Origin: Methanobrevibacter sp.
GTDB taxonomy: Archaea; Methanobacteriota; Methanobacteria; Methanobacteriales; Methanobacteriaceae
Assembly: GCF_017432245.1 (NCBI RefSeq)
Contig: NZ_JAFRJO010000046.1
Span: 1-47,839 of the forward strand
Length of the DNA: 47,839 bases
Direction of reading: 5' to 3'
The translations under genes and the position numbers were made by a program. The notes under the pieces are model-generated. The model saw only the letters and a list, made by a program, of their open reading frames with translations. It made no database searches and was not told where the DNA came from. The first letter of the stretch is position 1; each line of letters begins with the position of its first letter. Shown here one piece after another: positions 1 to 8,946 of the stretch.

Positions 1-76
1 AAGAAAAAAAAAGAAAAAATTGAAAAATTAAAAAAATATTAATAAATGAATTTTAAAAAACAATGAATAACATAAT

Positions 77-547
77 CTATAAATCAGGAAGATTGTTGTT
101 TTGAATGGATCCATATGTTTTACCAAGAATCCAAATGCATTGAAGCTTTCCCTTAAAGACTTTCTTGATTGTTTTTATAAGAACATGTTTTGTAAGACCA
201 TCTTCAAAAATGTCTTCTGTTATTATGAATCTTGTCAATTGATCATTTGGATGTTCCAATTCAAAATCAAGAAGCATTTCATTCAATGAAAATCTTATCT
301 TCCAAATGAATTCCTGATTGAGATCTTTAGGACTGTTTTTAATAATGTGCTGCTCTTCCTGTGAAACTTCTGTTGCACAACCTACGATTAAAACATCCTC
401 TTTTGATTTAGGATTGATTATGTCCATTGCATTGTTGTTTGGAAAGTTAATAATGTAATGGAAATTAGCGTTTTCATCATAAATCTTTTCACGAATAAGG
501 TCCACTTCCATTAACCAGTTTCTGACTTGCTCTTCATCTATTGCCAT
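77..547 (-). CDS. DUF2299-like conserved archaeal protein
   Basis: This 156-residue soluble protein has no known function. It begins near MAIDEEQVRNWL and contains the stretch IREKIYDENANFHYIINFP, which I recall from the DUF2299 family of methanogens; that assignment is from memory. No signal peptide, membrane segment or catalytic motif is visible. The reading frame opens upstream to 580, but a GGATGAT site sits exactly three bases before the ATG at 547, the usual spacing in this genome, so I chose that start. It is transcribed divergently from cbiB. Confidence 0.6.
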   Translation of the reverse strand: MAIDEEQVRNWLMEVDLIREKIYDENANFHYIINFPNNNAMDIINPKSKEDVLIVGCATEVSQEEQHIIKNSPKDLNQEFIWKIRFSLNEMLLDFELEHPNDQLTRFIITEDIFEDGLTKHVLIKTIKKVFKGKLQCIWILGKTYGSIQNNNLPDL

Positions 548-629
548 ATTATCATCCATAAAATAAACATAAAATTTCAAATTGTATTTACTGTAAAAAT
601 TCTAATTTTAATTAAATTTTTAATATCAA

Positions 630-642
630 TAAATTATATATA
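630..642 (+). promoter_or_regulatory. TATA-box promoter of cbiB
   Basis: An AAATTATATATAG box lies about 30 bases before the ATG at 666. Archaeal transcription starts about 25 bases after the box, so the mRNA would be leaderless or nearly so. This fits the absence of a ribosome-binding site before 666. Confidence 0.5.
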
Positions 643-665
643 GTTTGCTAATATATTTAATTTTA

Positions 666-1691
666 ATGATAACTGAACTTTACTCAAATTCAATTTACAT
701 GCTGCTTACAATACTATTGTTTGCATTGGCATTTGATTTGCTGATAGGAGAATTTCCTGCTAAAATACATCCTGTTGTATGGATTGGAAACATAATCAGC
801 TTTTTCAAGAAATATCTTATTAAATATGACAATAAGATATCCGGATTTATTATTTCAATATGTGTAATAGCAGTTTCTTCACTTATTGTTTTAGTGCCAA
901 TGTTACTCATAAAGCATTTCATGTACCTTAATGATGCAATGCTATACCTATTCAAATTAGTGGCTCTTTTATTGCTGTCATCAACTTTTTCAGTTAAATT
1001 GCTCCTTGATTCAGCACGAGATGTGGAAAATGATCTAAGGAACAATAATTTAAACAAGGCCCGTCAGGCAGTAAGTTATTTGGTAAGCAGAAAGACAAGT
1101 GAATTGAATAAGGAACATGTAATTTCAGCTGTAATCGAAACATTAACTGAAAACATTCCAGATTCTTATGTTTCAACTATTTTTTACTATTCAATTGTCG
1201 GTATCATAACATTCCTTTTAGGATTCAATGATTTAACTGTAGTGATATTGGCTCTACTTGCAGCATTGATTCATAGAACAGTTGACACTATGGATTCAAT
1301 GCTTGGATATAAAACTGATGAGCTTTACAATATAGGATTCGTGCCAGCCCATTTGGATGATATATTGAATTATATCCCAGCAAGAATTTCAGGATATTTA
1401 ATTGTGATTTCATCTGCATTCCTAGCCCTTAATTGGAAAGGTGCTTATTACATAATGGGAAGGGATGCCAGAAACTGTGACAGTCCTAATTCTGGTTATA
1501 CAATGGCTACAGTGGCAGGAGCATTGAATATTCAACTTGAAAAGGAGGGAGTTTATACCTTAGGTGATAACTTGCATTCGCTTAAGGTTGAATGCATTGA
1601 CAAGGCAATTGACATTGCAAGACTGACCATATTCTTGATTACAATATTTTTCTTTGTAGTGTTTATGGATTTGATTCTTCTTCAATTATAA
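666..1691 (+). CDS. cbiB: Adenosylcobinamide-phosphate synthase CbiB/CobD
   Basis: This membrane protein of 341 residues belongs to the CbiB/CobD family, which joins adenosylcobyric acid to the aminopropanol(-phosphate) linker in cobalamin synthesis. Visible family features are the N-terminal FDLLIGEFPAKIHPVVWIGN segment, the conserved central ENIPDSYVSTIFYY and HRTVDTMDSMLGYK stretches, and a late ARNCDSPNSGYTMATVAGAL motif. Several hydrophobic segments span the membrane, with the last at the C-terminus. A TTG start at 645 is possible, but the ATG at 666 fits the promoter spacing better. The last codons are the first unit of a 42-bp tandem repeat that continues past the stop, so the C-terminal residues MDLILLQL may have been altered by that duplication. 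Confidence 0.93.
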   Translation: MITELYSNSIYMLLTILLFALAFDLLIGEFPAKIHPVVWIGNIISFFKKYLIKYDNKISGFIISICVIAVSSLIVLVPMLLIKHFMYLNDAMLYLFKLVALLLLSSTFSVKLLLDSARDVENDLRNNNLNKARQAVSYLVSRKTSELNKEHVISAVIETLTENIPDSYVSTIFYYSIVGIITFLLGFNDLTVVILALLAALIHRTVDTMDSMLGYKTDELYNIGFVPAHLDDILNYIPARISGYLIVISSAFLALNWKGAYYIMGRDARNCDSPNSGYTMATVAGALNIQLEKEGVYTLGDNLHSLKVECIDKAIDIARLTIFLITIFFFVVFMDLILLQL

Positions 1692-1774
1692 ATCTTTTAG
1701 TGGTTTATGGATTTGATTCTTCTTCAATTATAATTCTTTCAGTGCTTTATGGATTTGATTCTTCTTCAATTATA
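1650..1774 (+). repeat. Three copies of a 42-bp tandem repeat at the cbiB 3' end
   Basis: The segment beginning TTTATGGATTTGATTCTTCT occurs at 1662, 1704 and 1746, a constant period of 42 bases (14 codons). Copy 1 encodes the end of CbiB and its stop; copies 2 and 3 are noncoding. The 29-base core is identical in all three, and only the linkers differ by a few bases. From the repeat to 1941 no gene is visible. Confidence 0.95.
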
Positions 1775-1941
1775 GAAGAACCTATTTTTCATGTAATCAA
1801 TCTTTTTTTAAAAAAAAGGAATATTTAATTTTTAAAAAAACCAATGGATTTAAAAAAGAGTATGGTGTAAAAGGATATTACTTTCTAAGTGGATTATTGA
1901 TGCAAAAAGAGTTTATAAAAATGAAAAATAAAAAAATGAAG

Positions 1942-2943
1942 TTAGATAATAACTTCATTAATTACAAAATCCTTGAAGAAAGTCATGTGAATCAATTCAT
2001 CTTCCCATAGGAGGCCAGAACCGGATCCGAAATCATTTGAAAACTTGAGATTGTCACCAAGTCCTATTGATTTTTTGGACTTGAACTTGCTATCTGAAAT
2101 GTTTTCCAAAACCTTCATGAGTTCCAATCTGTCAATATTGTCCACAGATTTCTTCTCAACTATGGCTTCTATGATATAGCTTCTGCAGAGCTTTTCATGA
2201 TACTGCTTGTAAATGCTATGATTGTAGAACAATTCAAATCCTTTGATTTCACCATTAACAATGAAGATAACACCATTTTGGCCATCTTCGATATGGAATT
2301 TGCTTAGGTAGTCATTTTGCTTATCCTTAAGGTTTTCATAGCTGTCATTCAATGCGCTGGTCATTGATTTGAAATTGGATCTTGATTCGAATTCACTGAT
2401 TGAATCCCAGACTTCTCCTTGATAGTCACGTTCCTCATAGGACGCTCTTGATTTTCTGCTTCTTGTACTGTGATTTGCAGAATACAATGATGGCTTGAAG
2501 GTTCTTGATGCTTCACCTTCTCCTCTAGTGTGCCATCTGCCGTGTTCAGTGCAGCTAACAGGAATATTGATTGTTGACTGGGCTGGAATTAGCAATGTGT
2601 CATTTATTATACGGTTTTGCATTGCACCGGTAATCTCATCTCCATCAATCAATATGAGTGGAACCACCGAATCGTTTTTGCATGAAACGGTATTTACTGT
2701 TGAATGTTCAAGTTCCTTGATTTCAACAAGGTTCATTTCATATCCTTTATTTAGGGTAAGGAAATCTTTCTTTCCAAAGGAATCAGTCTTTATTGGAATT
2801 GCTTCAACATTTTCATACTTTTGGCTATCCAATAGCTCAATGGCTATTTTAGTGCCGTTTATGTCAATGAATGCAATGTCTTCAATCTTTTTTAAATCTT
2901 CATTAATTTCATTGTTTTCAATTTTCTCATTTGTTTTTTCCAC
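1942..2943 (-). CDS. ARPP-1 family (DUF6569-like) domain protein
   Basis: This 333-residue soluble protein carries the ARPP-1 signature: an IDGDEITGAMQNRIINDT stretch followed by LLIPAQSTINIPVSC and TEHGRW. The family is found in bacteria and archaea in contexts linked to ADP-ribosylation and phosphatase or rhodanese genes, but its biochemical role is not established. A Ser/Arg-rich linker follows the signature, and a C-terminal half resembling the family core ends near the C-terminus. The frame opens to 2976, but GGGGTGAT lies three bases before a GTG at 2943, which I take as the start. The gene stands alone on its strand ahead of the cbiB 3' region. Confidence 0.75.
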   Translation of the reverse strand: MEKTNEKIENNEINEDLKKIEDIAFIDINGTKIAIELLDSQKYENVEAIPIKTDSFGKKDFLTLNKGYEMNLVEIKELEHSTVNTVSCKNDSVVPLILIDGDEITGAMQNRIINDTLLIPAQSTINIPVSCTEHGRWHTRGEGEASRTFKPSLYSANHSTRSRKSRASYEERDYQGEVWDSISEFESRSNFKSMTSALNDSYENLKDKQNDYLSKFHIEDGQNGVIFIVNGEIKGFELFYNHSIYKQYHEKLCRSYIIEAIVEKKSVDNIDRLELMKVLENISDSKFKSKKSIGLGDNLKFSNDFGSGSGLLWEDELIHMTFFKDFVINEVII

Positions 2944-3023
2944 ATTATCACCCCATATTTGTTTTATACTATTCAAACTAATTTAAATTAGATATTTATA
3001 ATTTTAATTTTTGATAAAATGAT

Positions 3024-3389
3024 TTAAATGAAATTAACATCATTTTCAGGATCTTTTCTAAGTTCAGCAAGCTCATCATCTTCGATGACTTTAGCAATTA
3101 CATTTTGATGAGAGATGAACTTTACGATTGCATATGCGTTCTCATCATCAATCTTGTCGTAAACCCTTCCTGAACTCATAGTGCCTCTAACAACAGTTTT
3201 AGTGCTGTTTGCCAAGTATCCCACTTTACCTGCATACCTCATTTCAACTCTGATCGCTTCTGAGTCGTGATTATTGTCAGGCTCTTTGATAAGTTTTAAA
3301 ATAGAACCAATTTTGAATATCTTCTTTCCATGGAATTGGTTAAAACAGATTACAGTTACATATTTTTCATTAAATTTTTCGTCGTTCAT
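3024..3389 (-). CDS. HIRAN-like domain protein
   Basis: This 121-residue protein is almost entirely one small domain with the HIRAN pattern: a basic beta strand (GKKIFKIGSILKL), then EPDNNHDSEAIRV and GKVGYLANS. HIRAN domains bind single-stranded or damaged DNA ends in helicases such as HLTF; stand-alone copies are common in methanogens and their role is unknown. GGGGTGA precedes the ATG at 3389 by five bases; an in-frame GTG at 3398 overlaps that site and is less likely. A TTTATAAG box with an upstream BRE-like AAACC lies near 3440-3452 on this strand. Confidence 0.75.
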   Translation of the reverse strand: MNDEKFNEKYVTVICFNQFHGKKIFKIGSILKLIKEPDNNHDSEAIRVEMRYAGKVGYLANSTKTVVRGTMSSGRVYDKIDDENAYAIVKFISHQNVIAKVIEDDELAELRKDPENDVNFI

Positions 3390-3683
3390 ACATTTCACCC
3401 CTTAAAAATAGCATGTACACTATGTTATGAAATCCGTTACTTATAAAGGTTTTTGATTTTGAAAAATTTTTGAAAAAAAATAAATAATTTAATACTAAAC
3501 TTTCTTAATTTTACACTTGAAATGCACGTCTAGGTTTAATGTAATTTGAGTTAATTGAAATAGCATTTATGAGAGTGTGTATAATCATTTTGAAAAATTT
3601 TACTCAAATGAAAAATAATGATAAATTATGTTAAAAATAGTTATTGATGTAAATTTAAAATTTTTAAAAAAAAGATAAAAGAA
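3390..3683. other. Intergenic region without a recognised gene
   Basis: The only recognisable elements are the promoter of the HIRAN gene near 3440-3452 (minus strand) and U-rich sequence behind the UPF0147 terminator. No open frame with coding character was seen on either strand. Confidence 0.6.
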
Positions 3684-3751
3684 CTTTTCACAATATCTGT
3701 GAAAAGAGTTTTGGTCCAGGTTTTACGAGCCAAAGGCGAGTAAAAGCTGGG
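3684..3751 (-). terminator. Two-hairpin 3' element after the UPF0147 gene (copy A)
   Basis: The element begins on the base after the UPF0147 stop codon. In mRNA sense, hairpin 1 has arms CCAGCTTTT and AAAACCTGG around a smaller inner stem with a UUU loop. A conserved linker GACCAAAA follows. Hairpin 2 has a perfect 9-bp stem (CTTTTCACA with TGTGAAAAG) and a 5-base loop at 3684-3706, followed by a U-rich tract. It matches the element after the histone gene at 23419. It probably ends transcription or protects the 3' end. Confidence 0.8.
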
Positions 3752-4006
3752 TTATACTGTGGTAGCTTCCAATTTAGATAAGATTTCCCAAATTAAGGTT
3801 CTTGCATGAACTGGGATATTTGGATCATTACTGATTTCATCTAACTTTAAGATTACAGCACTAGCTCTTACAGTTGGATCTTCACTTTCATCGTTTAATG
3901 TTTGGAAAGATTCATCTGCAGCTCTTCTGATATTACGTGGTACACTTGGGTTTTCCATAATATGTTTTAAAATTGCGGATACTTCTTCAAAAGTTTCGTT
4001 TACCAT
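3752..4006 (-). CDS. UPF0147 family protein
   Basis: This 84-residue all-helical protein matches the archaeal UPF0147 family (pattern [14 protein letters not shown], then [23 protein letters not shown]). Its function is unknown, but it is widespread in euryarchaea and usually well expressed. GGGAGG lies eight bases before the ATG at 4006. The transcript ends in the same two-hairpin element as the histone mRNA, which suggests it is also abundant. A TTTATACTT box lies near 4050-4060 on this strand. Confidence 0.9.
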   Translation of the reverse strand: MVNETFEEVSAILKHIMENPSVPRNIRRAADESFQTLNDESEDPTVRASAVILKLDEISNDPNIPVHARTLIWEILSKLEATTV

Positions 4007-4284
4007 AATAATTCCTCCCTATTCATCAATTTTTGAAAATATTATAAAAATAAGTATAAATCAGTTTCAAAAAAAGTAAATAGTCTATAACAATAAATGA
4101 TATGCTTTTTAAAGTATATATATTTATGGTATATTGTTAGTAAAATAAGAAATGATTATCTTTTTTAAGTTTTGATAAAAAGTTTATTTTTAATTAAGAA
4201 ATCGTTTTTATCCATGTTTTATAATTTCAAATAAAAAGTTTTTAATAATTTATAAATGATATATAATTTCAAAGAGGGTTTAAA

Positions 4285-4791
4285 ATGGACTTTGATAAGG
4301 ATAAATTCAAAAACGTATTGCATTTCATCATATACAAGTGCGGCTTTAAGAATACTGTTGGAAGAACAGTGCTTCACAAGCTGCTTTACTTTTCAGACTT
4401 CAATTATTATAAGGAGTTCAACCAATCCATCACAAATGAGTCCTACATAAAGAAGGAAAGAGGTCCTGTGCCGATTCATTTTGAAATGGCTATAGAGGAA
4501 TTGGTTGATGAAAACAAAATTAGCTTGGGAAAAAGAAGATTGCCATGCGGCAAGATAATGAACAGATACTTTTCCCTAAAAGGGCCTGAAATGGATTTCA
4601 AAAAAGAGGAATTGATTGTAATCAATAAGGTCATCAAGAAATTAAGTCATATGAATGGTATGCAGATTGGTGAGTATTCCCTTAGGGATGTGCCTGTAAA
4701 GAAAACTGAAGCTGATGAGATTATTGATTATGATTTGGTCTTTTTCCGCAAATCAAATAATCATGATAAGGTTTATGTGAAAATCAGTTAG
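4285..4791 (+). CDS. Panacea (DUF4065/SocA-like) domain protein
   Basis: This 168-residue protein has the Panacea pattern: RTVLHKLLYFSDFNYYKEF near residues 29-47, then the basic, Pro-containing IKKERGPVPIHFEMAIEELV. Panacea domains neutralise unrelated toxins in many toxin-antitoxin pairs, and a related protein is found in phages. No partner toxin is visible: the next gene (trmO) is convergent and 278 bases upstream hold no gene. It is therefore an orphan, a solitary antitoxin or a protein with another adaptor role. GAGGGTTT precedes the ATG. Confidence 0.75.
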   Translation: MDFDKDKFKNVLHFIIYKCGFKNTVGRTVLHKLLYFSDFNYYKEFNQSITNESYIKKERGPVPIHFEMAIEELVDENKISLGKRRLPCGKIMNRYFSLKGPEMDFKKEELIVINKVIKKLSHMNGMQIGEYSLRDVPVKKTEADEIIDYDLVFFRKSNNHDKVYVKIS

Positions 4792-4800
4792 ATGATAAGT

Positions 4801-5292
4801 TCATTTTATGAATCTGTCATCTGCCTTTTGGCTTTTAGCCTTTTGATGGTTGTTTTCAAACCATCCTATTTTTAAATCATCAACCAAAGTGTCTTCAAAT
4901 AGCTGAGGAACGTATGGCTTGATGTCAAGAAGTGGAGTTCCATCAAGTATGTCAACATTGGAAACGTATAATATGCCGTCTTCCACCTTATCTAATTTTA
5001 CAGTAGTCATTCCAATATTGTTAGGCCTTTTAGGAGATCTTGTTGCAAAGACTCCATGTGTATTGTTGTCCATAAAAGGCTTGACTTCCAGTGCATGACC
5101 ATTTGTCTTATGCAAGTGATAGATAAGTATCAGATGTGAAAATCCATCAATATCCTTTAATCCTGCCTTGAATTCATCCTTAATGCATATTTTTCCTTTA
5201 ATTCCCTTTGCACCAGTTGGTTGGATTGGCATTCCCTCTAACTCCTTGAATGGAGAATGGATTGTTCCAATACTTTCAAATTCAATTTTCAT
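4801..5292 (-). CDS. trmO: tRNA (N6-threonylcarbamoyladenosine37-N6)-methyltransferase TrmO
   Basis: This 163-residue protein is of the TrmO/TsaA (YaeB) family, which adds a methyl group from S-adenosylmethionine to t6A37 in tRNA. Family signatures are IGTIHSPF at the N-terminus, DGFSHLILIYHLH, the GVFATRSPKRPNNIGMTTV core and the DILDGTPLLDIKPYVP loop. It is a single-domain archaeal-length protein without the C-terminal extension of the Escherichia coli enzyme. It converges with the Panacea gene, with only nine bases between their stops. TGAT three bases before the ATG at 5292 is a weak ribosome site. Confidence 0.88.
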   Translation of the reverse strand: MKIEFESIGTIHSPFKELEGMPIQPTGAKGIKGKICIKDEFKAGLKDIDGFSHLILIYHLHKTNGHALEVKPFMDNNTHGVFATRSPKRPNNIGMTTVKLDKVEDGILYVSNVDILDGTPLLDIKPYVPQLFEDTLVDDLKIGWFENNHQKAKSQKADDRFIK

Positions 5293-5375
5293 ACTATCAT
5301 ATTAATTTTTGATATATATAAAATTTTACAACGATGAATTATTTAAAATAAAAAATTATATAGCATTGACTTATT

Positions 5376-5957
5376 TTAATCTATTGAGTTCAAGACATGA
5401 GTCACAAATTGGGTTTTAGCTATTTCCTCAACGAATTCAACGAGAGCAGCAGCTTCCTTAACTGTTTCTCCAGTTGCTATGACTCCATGGTTTTTCAAGA
5501 TGATTGCATCCTCTGTTTTTAGAGCTTCACTAGCAGCTTCTGCAAGTTCCTTGCTTCCAGGCTTGAAGTACTCAATGTCCTTTAGGTATTCTGATTTTAT
5601 TTCTCCAAATCCTTCAAGACGCTTTATTTTCTTGTTAGAAAATGCAAATCCTGTAGCATATGGTGAATGTGTATGTGCAATTCCGTAAACATCCGGCTTT
5701 TCTCTGTATATTGCCAAATGCATTCCCACTTCAGATGATGGCTTTCCTTTTGTTAGGATTTCGCCCTTTTCATTTACAAGAACAATGTCCTCTTCCCTCA
5801 AGTCTGCAAGGGATTTCAAGGTAGGTGTAATGGCTACAATGTCGCCGCTTTCACCCTTGAATCTTGCGCTTACATTTCCAGCTTTTCCAGAGACAAGTCC
5901 TCTTTCAAATACATAAGCTGACATTTCCACAACGGATTTTACAATTTCCTTTTCCAT
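5376..5957 (-). CDS. Class II aldolase/adducin family protein (fuculose-phosphate aldolase-like)
   Basis: This 193-residue protein has the class II aldolase fold: GLVSGKAGNVSARFKG near the N-terminus, PTLKSLADL, a metal-binding HTHSPYATGF, and a late KNHGVIATGETVKEAA with the third zinc histidine. In methanogens such enzymes are annotated as L-fuculose-1-phosphate aldolase; the true substrate cannot be told from sequence. GGATGAT lies three bases before the ATG at 5957, so I discard the hydrophobic extension that would begin at 5996. The gene lies 78 bases downstream of the DP1 stop on the same strand and could share its transcript. Confidence 0.85.
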   Translation of the reverse strand: MEKEIVKSVVEMSAYVFERGLVSGKAGNVSARFKGESGDIVAITPTLKSLADLREEDIVLVNEKGEILTKGKPSSEVGMHLAIYREKPDVYGIAHTHSPYATGFAFSNKKIKRLEGFGEIKSEYLKDIEYFKPGSKELAEAASEALKTEDAIILKNHGVIATGETVKEAAALVEFVEEIAKTQFVTHVLNSID

Positions 5958-6035
5958 TTTATCATCCTTAATAAATATTAAAATTAAAAAAAGCAAGATA
6001 ACTAATAAATAGCTAGATTATTCATAAAAATTGAT

Positions 6036-7739
6036 TTAATCAATGAATTTCAATTGCTTGTATATTCCACCTACATCAATGATAGGAACCTCTGCAGGTG
6101 TCGGCACAATGTTGTAAATCTTCTGGAACTCTGTTTGAGTCTGAAAAGTACCTGAATTTATGCAGTGAATTCCCTTATAGTTTGTATAAGTGTTAATGTG
6201 AACATGGCCTGTATGCAATACATCAGGTACAGTGTCAATAACCAAATGGTCCTCAAGCTCTGAAGCAAGGGGGGTTCTCTCACCATACAATGGAGCCAAA
6301 TGCCTTTTTCTTAGGAATTCCTTCATGACAAGGTCATTGCGCTCATGTGAGAAATCATTTGATCCCATCACCATGTCATCTATTCCTCTTCCATGGTAAA
6401 TCAATACCTCAAGGCCATCCAAGCTGACAGTACTTGGATTTGACAGGAACTCTACATTATTTAGCTTGTATAATGATTTAGCATACTTTTCAGGAACAGC
6501 CGGCTGTGGCTCAGCAACCCTTGAAGCATCGTGGTTTCCAGGAGTAATGATGATTTTGATGTCGCTTCTGATATCACCAACCAAACGAGCAGCCTCATCA
6601 TATTGGGCTGTAATGTCCTTAATGGCCAATTCCTTATCCTGGTTTGGATAAACACCAATTCCATCTACAATGTCTCCACCAATAATCATATACTTAACGT
6701 TATTTGCCATTTCCCTCTGTTCTTCATTTCCATAGTCACCATTAAGCCATTTTGTAAATCTGACAAATGCATCTTCAAGGAATGTTGAACTTCCTATATG
6801 AATGTCTGATGTAAATACAGTACCGAAATCAACTTCCTTCCTATCCTTTCTTGGAACATCAGGGTCAATGAGGTTTTGACAAATTGCCAATTGGTTTTCA
6901 CTTTGGCCAGCTCTTTTCTGAGCAATTACTCCAATGACTTCATCTTTCATCAGGTTTCTTGCAGCTCTTAAAAGCTCTTCATTGTCTTTGCTTACAAGGA
7001 TAGGCATGGAACCTGTATCATCCTCCACTTCAATCAGATAATGGCCATTTTTAGTGCTTCTGATATCTGTAATCATTACGATTAGGTTCAAGTCAGTCTG
7101 GTTTTCAGTGATTTCATTGATCTTTTGCCAGGTTCTAAGTTCAGGCCTCTTTTCCAATATTCCGGATAATTTCTTGTATCTGTTTTGGAAGTATTCAATT
7201 AGATTTCCAATCTCACCGCTTGTGTATGATTTATTGCTTGTGTCCTTAAGGACTTTGAATTTATCAAAATTGACTTTGGATTCAGTGAGGTTTCTTTTAT
7301 ATTTTATTTCAACATCCTTTGAAACTTCCTCATCTTCAATTTTTACTACATGCTCACTTGCATAACCTGGATTTGATTGTGGATTTTCAGGTTTTGCACC
7401 TTCTTCTTTGATTTCAGGCTTTTGAAGTTCCATGGCTGTTTGCTTATTAGTTGGAGCTATTGTTTCAGGCGCTTTTGCTTGAATAGGCACCGGCTTTTCT
7501 TCTGCCTTAGCTTTATTATCTTGAATAGGACCTTCCATTTCTAAATTGAGCCCTTCCATTTTTTTAATGGTGTCTACATCAACTGGAACCATCTCATTAG
7601 AATAATTTCCGCTTTTCAATTTCACTATAATTTCTGAACTTAAATTTATAGGATTTTTAGAGTTTTTGATTAAATCATAAGCTTCTGGAGATAATATTAT
7701 CCCTTTCCTTGCAAATTTAATAAGAATTTCAGCAGTCAT
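6036..7739 (-). CDS. polB: DNA polymerase D (pol II) small subunit DP1
   Basis: This 567-residue protein is the exonuclease subunit of archaeal replicative polymerase D. After a helical N-terminus (1-70) and a low-complexity Pro/Glu-rich linker (about 75-140) come an OB-fold region and a calcineurin-like phosphoesterase domain. The metal-binding motifs are [37 protein letters not shown] and [10 protein letters not shown], all intact, so it should be an active Mre11-like 3'-5' exonuclease. It acts with the large subunit DP2, which is not in this window. GAGGATT precedes the ATG at 7739. Confidence 0.95.
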   Translation of the reverse strand: MTAEILIKFARKGIILSPEAYDLIKNSKNPINLSSEIIVKLKSGNYSNEMVPVDVDTIKKMEGLNLEMEGPIQDNKAKAEEKPVPIQAKAPETIAPTNKQTAMELQKPEIKEEGAKPENPQSNPGYASEHVVKIEDEEVSKDVEIKYKRNLTESKVNFDKFKVLKDTSNKSYTSGEIGNLIEYFQNRYKKLSGILEKRPELRTWQKINEITENQTDLNLIVMITDIRSTKNGHYLIEVEDDTGSMPILVSKDNEELLRAARNLMKDEVIGVIAQKRAGQSENQLAICQNLIDPDVPRKDRKEVDFGTVFTSDIHIGSSTFLEDAFVRFTKWLNGDYGNEEQREMANNVKYMIIGGDIVDGIGVYPNQDKELAIKDITAQYDEAARLVGDIRSDIKIIITPGNHDASRVAEPQPAVPEKYAKSLYKLNNVEFLSNPSTVSLDGLEVLIYHGRGIDDMVMGSNDFSHERNDLVMKEFLRKRHLAPLYGERTPLASELEDHLVIDTVPDVLHTGHVHINTYTNYKGIHCINSGTFQTQTEFQKIYNIVPTPAEVPIIDVGGIYKQLKFID

Positions 7740-8069
7740 ATTTAATCCTCTTGTCTTTTTTTGAGTAAGTCCATATTCTTTAGGATTTACTTATTGAAAC
7801 AGTTCCATTACATTCGTATAAAAATTTCTTAATCCAATTTTATATATCTTTTTATTAGTTAATAAAATAATCTATATTTCCTTCTTTTTCGATAATTTTA
7901 TTATATATAAATAATAAAAATTCTATTATTATAAGATACTAACTATATGTCTTCATCACATTTAAAATTAATTGTAGAGCTTGAAAAGTTTGTTTTGTGA
8001 GGAGACATAACGATTGCTTATAAAATGATTTAGAAACGTTTTAAAAATTAATTCAAAAAGGTATGTAAA
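7740..8069. other. Divergent intergenic region between polB and a surface-protein gene
   Basis: TATA-like AT-rich stretches around 7890-7920 probably serve the rightward gene. A 17-codon frame beginning at ATG 7947 (MSSSHLKLIVELEKF...) ends before GGAGAC at 8000; it may be an upstream minicistron but has no independent support. Nothing else was recognised. Confidence 0.35.
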
Positions 8070-8861
8070 ATGAAAATTTCAAGAATAATACTTATAATAT
8101 TGTTATTTTTTGTATTTTTTGAAATAGGGCTATTCAGTTCCTATACTTTAGCAACTGGAGAGGTTCCTGATCCAGGAGAATTAATAAATATGCAAGTCAG
8201 CACTGTAACTTCATTTTTCAGTCCTGACAATGTTGGTGGATTGCTTATTAAAGATCCAGACCAAATCAATGTAACAAATAAATATGAATTGGCTGATAAG
8301 CTATCAGAGGTGGCAGATGTCGATGGGGTCAATGTGGAAAACATGACCATCACAACCGTTGACGATACTGATAAGGATGAATTCAATGTAACTATAACCG
8401 CTTTCGGATATTCCAAGCCTAGCGGAAAATCAGGTTCAATCATCATCAATGGTGAGCCAGATTATAAGATTATTGCTACAGCAAGTGCTGAACATACTAT
8501 AAATGGTATTGAAGTCAAGTTGGACACATTAAAGGTTGATTCAATCTTGAAAATATTTGATGCTGAGGACAATAGCTATTCCATATTGGAGGATGACTAT
8601 AATTCAAGTTCCAAATCCAGTTCAAGCTCAAAATACAAATCAAGTTCCAGCAGTTCCAGTAGTTCCAGTTCAAGCTCTAGCAGTTCCAGTTCCAGTTCCA
8701 GTTCATCTGATTCAGGATCAAGCTCTTCATCCGAAGGTTCTTCTTCTGGTGGTTCTAGTGGCGGTTCATCATCTGGAGGTTCATCATCTGGAGGTTCTTC
8801 TTCTGGTGGTTCTAGTGACTCTACAAGTGAACTATTAGCACCTTTATTCTATCTGTTTTAA
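8070..8861 (+). CDS. Secreted or anchored protein with a long serine-rich tail
   Basis: This 263-residue protein has a hydrophobic signal or anchor at residues 5-27, a globular beta-rich region of about 160 residues (30-185) with NVTI and NVTN sites, and then an almost pure Ser tract followed by Gly-Ser-Ser repeats (about 190-254). It ends with a short hydrophobic stretch, LLAPLFYLF. The globular part resembles small export proteins of Methanobrevibacter, but I recognise no named domain. The tail looks like a flexible, possibly O-glycosylated stalk through the pseudomurein wall. The repeated AGTTCC-type serine codons make it prone to slippage. Confidence 0.6.
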   Translation: MKISRIILIILLFFVFFEIGLFSSYTLATGEVPDPGELINMQVSTVTSFFSPDNVGGLLIKDPDQINVTNKYELADKLSEVADVDGVNVENMTITTVDDTDKDEFNVTITAFGYSKPSGKSGSIIINGEPDYKIIATASAEHTINGIEVKLDTLKVDSILKIFDAEDNSYSILEDDYNSSSKSSSSSKYKSSSSSSSSSSSSSSSSSSSSSSSDSGSSSSSEGSSSGGSSGGSSSGGSSSGGSSSGGSSDSTSELLAPLFYLF

Positions 8862-8862
8862 G

Positions 8863-8882
8863 TTTAGCTATTTTTAGCTAAA
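8863..8882 (+). terminator. Hairpin after the Ser-rich protein gene
   Basis: Arms TTTAGCTA and TAGCTAAA form a perfect 8-bp stem with a TTTT loop, starting one base after the TAA stop codon of the preceding gene. Confidence 0.5.
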
Positions 8883-8946
8883 TCACTTATATTTTAAAGG
8901 TATTTTCAAAAGATAAAAAATAAGCATGTCCTTTAAAGGTGATATG

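Noticed and set aside
8557-8838. Second frame within the Ser-rich tail
   Set aside because: It is a frame shadow of AGTTCC-type serine codons with no ribosome site.
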